Below are positions 61,840 through 64,000 of a stretch of 64,000 nucleotides of DNA, one piece after another (within the stretch, counting starts at the first letter, position 1; each line of letters begins with the position of its first letter). Where the stretch lies: assembly GCF_002288925.2 (NCBI RefSeq), contig NW_022098076.1, positions 68,181,323 through 68,245,322 on the forward strand, read 5' to 3'. Under the pieces are notes generated by a model. It did not search any database, was not told the origin of the DNA, and worked only from the letters and a program-made list of their open reading frames with translations. This DNA is from Delphinapterus leucas (Eukaryota > Chordata > Mammalia > Artiodactyla > Monodontidae). A program made the position numbers and the translations under genes.

Positions 61840-61966
61840 CTGATTTATTTATTTATTTAATTTATTATGTATCTCTTAAGTTTCTACTGGATGCAGAATA
61901 TTGTACTGGGGACTATGTATAGAGACACAAAAAATACTACAGGGCTTCTGGCTTTAAGAAACTTAT
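61840..61966 (+). repeat. L2 relic
   Basis: It shows 'atgtatctcttaagtttcta', 'gcagaatattgtactgggga' and 'cttctggctttaagaaactt', which follow the L2 3' consensus order of lifestyle blocks (end-point, size class, 'ctt...aag' block). It is interrupted by the L1 tail at 61967. Confidence 0.55.
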
Positions 61967-62015
61967 ACAACAATGTAAAGCAATTATACTCCAGTAAAGA
62001 TGTAAAAAAAATAAA
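61967..62015 (+). mobile_element. Extremely short L1 3' tail insertion
   Basis: The bases from 'acaaca' through 'tgtaaagcaattatactcca' and 'gtaaagatgt' plus an A tract match the last bases of L1 B (29842-29893) and L1 A (12665-12703). Only about 35 nt of L1 plus the tail were inserted into an L2 relic. The TSD is unclear. Confidence 0.75.
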
Positions 62016-63159
62016 TCTTAAAAATAAAGTTAGAGGGATTTGTTTCTTTTGTAATGGGGAATAACTAAGAAGTAACATTTAAATGAGCAGCTATTGTGTT
62101 TCAGATATGATACATAAGTGCGAGGGACTGCACTTGGGCAGGGTAATGTCCCAACACCTCAAAGACAAGCTTTTATGTATCAGTTATGTAAATGTCCTAA
62201 TGTACACCCTGTATATCCTTCTTTTTCCATATATGTATTCTCTCTATATAATTATATAAATATTTGTATATATAAACTAGGGAATTGTAAGTATAACATC
62301 TCTGACACACATTAGAAGTACTAAGTATCTCAAATACTTCAGCCAATCAGCTGAATCAGCTGTAGAAGGTCAGATCATTAAATGCTGGACAGCACATGAA
62401 AATCTCAATTCAGATTATTCTAAGCAACTTTTGGTGTCTCAAGAAATTATCAGTCCCAGTAATTGATTCCAGGCACCAAAGCAGTTAAAGAACTACAAAG
62501 TAAGAAGTGGCACACGAAGGGCCAAAATCATGGGAGAGTGCCTGTGAGAAAGTTTGGGTGAGTAGGTGGGGGTAGAGGGAGATGAGGAACGATGATGATG
62601 AGGAACGAAAGCAAATTCTCAGCTACGTTTAGGCTGGAGATGAGCCTTTGTCTAAGTGGGTGAAGAGGGAAAAAATCTGTTTTGTTTTTCTACCTCCACA
62701 TAATATTTTGTTTGAATCCCTCCCCTGCCATTACTTTGAACTAAGGCCATAGGTGTTTTCTTGTAAAATTTATACAGGATGCTTATTGGAAGAAATTCTA
62801 TAGTGAATTAAAAATTTTAAAACAATATGAACACAATTAGTTGACTTTTTATGAGAAACACTGTGAATGTAATCTTTGAACTTAGTCTTTCCTGTTCAAG
62901 AGAGGTAAACTCTTTGAGTGGTGATACTTTTTAACTGTGATACGTTTTACATAGACATTTTAGTGAAATTCTGTGGAAGTTAAGACAGAGCTCAGGATTT
63001 CCTTTTTCAGTCAGTTGTTAAATTTATATTGTGGATTTTAAAGAAAGTTTTAAACAATTTGTTTTTTATTAATATACACCAGAGGGGACAACTCTTATGT
63101 TTTGCTTTTTGTTATGTTAATAGGCCTTTTAGAGAAAATAATTTACCTAAGATCACACA
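62016..63159. other. Unassigned stretch
   Basis: AT-rich presumed intronic DNA. A small imperfect tandem, 'gatgaggaacgatgatgatg', lies at about 62581-62605. No gene or named repeat was seen. Confidence 0.45.
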
Positions 63160-63262
63160 ACTTGACTTTCCTCTTGCTTTCTTCTTTTCTTCCTTTCTTC
63201 TCCCTCACTATCTTTCCCTTCCTTCCTTTCTCCTTTTCTTCCTTTGCTCCTTCCTTTCAATT
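63160..63262. repeat. Polypyrimidine (TTCC/CTTT) tract
   Basis: About 100 bases of nearly pure C/T with CTTC and TTCC units. Such tracts can form triplex DNA. An A14 run follows at 63271-63284. The overlapping open frames (63029-63373) are low-complexity artefacts. Confidence 0.85.
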
Positions 63263-63284
63263 TGTATTGGCAAAAAAAAAAAAA

Positions 63285-64000
63285 AATCACTGATCATTAG
63301 AAAATGCAAACATAGCCTGCTGTTTTTCTTGCAGTTTATTTTTTTTTCCATTATATCTATATTTCTCATTTAACATGCAGTTTTATGCCAATTTCTCCTC
63401 CTTCTCAGGGCTCCATCCCTATCTTGGCCCCTTCTTTGATCTTGACTTTTATATTCTCTAGTATTGAACAATCTTTTCCTTGTATACCAGTCTTTGATCG
63501 TGCTTCCTTCCTCTAGAAGGCCTTTCGGAACCAGGAAGAAAAGCTACTACCTTGTTTCTTCCCATTATTTGTACCCAAGCTGACTCAGACTCCCTTATCT
63601 TATAGACAATTGCTTATCACAACTGTGTCCTTTCCAGCCTTCTTCAAATTAGTTAAAAAAATAAAAATATGGTATACCTGTACTACAACTTATTGCTTTC
63701 AAAATGAAAAATTTGATTTAGTATTTTGTTATTTTATTCACCTGACATCAAATAAAATGGTTTGACTTTTTTTTAAAATTGAATTGATTGGTAAAGTCAT
63801 TATGTGTCAGGCAGTCCACTGTCTTCGTTTTATGCTAGCTAACTACACTGATGTTCACCTAAGTTGAACTACATTAATTTAATTTTAAATGAAATATTCC
63901 TAGTTACATTGCTCTGTACAGCATCAGCATTAGCCGTCTTGAATCCATCTCAAAATGATCATAAAACACAGTACTTGAATATCCACGAGTATATTTCATT
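63285..64000. other. Unassigned stretch to the window edge
   Basis: AT-rich, no recognised gene or repeat. If the + strand gene predicted at 58.1 kb is real, this would be intronic. Confidence 0.45.

Noticed and set aside
63029..63373. 114-codon frame across the CT-rich tract
   Set aside because: Low-complexity Ser/Leu/Phe translation of a simple repeat.

Overview
This is a mammalian, repeat-dominated nuclear window, most likely from a cetacean. The best evidence is the SINEs. Three (about 1584, 52948 and 55843) are tRNA-derived copies with the whale/dolphin-type body, and another (50927) is the longer related form with the repeated 'acaactactgagc' module. LINE-1 (L1) copies of several ages make up more than half of the sequence. 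The unique DNA is AT-rich and CpG-poor except at one CpG island. I found no intact protein-coding gene, tRNA, rRNA or CRISPR array. The long open frames are L1 ORF1/ORF2 pieces, their antisense shadows, or chance frames.

Layout. 1-6.6 kb: mostly unassigned DNA with one young SINE, an MLT1-like LTR, L2-like and antisense L1 relics, an RFX-type X-box and a MIR. 6.6-12.7 kb: L1 copy 'A' (+), bounded by a 10-bp target-site duplication (TSD). It carries about 320 bp of non-L1 DNA at its 5' end and a 5'UTR that lacks a 1.3-1.4 kb segment exactly at GC/AG splice-like borders. 14.2-15.2 kb: a Tigger1-like DNA transposon (-) with a MER8-like element nested at a TA. 16.7-23.8 kb: near full-length L1 'C' (-) with a 17-bp TSD. 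25.0-29.9 kb: L1 'B' (+), lying head to head with C and lacking about 2.3 kb of ORF2. 32.15-32.37 kb: an isolated 5'UTR piece about 98% identical to L1 B. 32.4-35.9 kb: the longest stretch without a recognised repeat.

35.9-47.7 kb: a same-strand stack of L1s. An old L1 is split by a 2.1-kb L1 insertion with a 16-bp TSD and a probable 3' transduction. That insertion is itself hit by a small antisense L1 with an 11-bp TSD. A MaLR-type LTR, another old L1 and the younger L1 'D' follow. 47.7-56.2 kb: old L1 relics in both orientations, interrupted by three SINEs, a MaLR LTR, an unidentified 0.4-kb insert and a possible small DNA transposon.

56.2-64 kb: the only region with host-gene signals. A CpG-island promoter (about 57.8-58.3 kb, many GC boxes, no TATA box seen) leads into an untranslated first exon ending at a consensus donor at 58309/58310 (+). 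A possible second non-coding exon lies at 61366-61460. Intron 1 would carry a 56-nt inverted repeat at 93% identity, an L2 relic, and a tiny L1 3' tail of about 49 bp. I cannot name the gene, and its coding part would lie beyond 64 kb.

The most unusual content is the apparent record of RNA processing inside a retrotransposon. L1 A looks like the retro-integrated copy of a transcript that began upstream of its source L1 and was spliced within the L1 5'UTR through a GC-AG intron. Copies B and C in this window still carry that intron.
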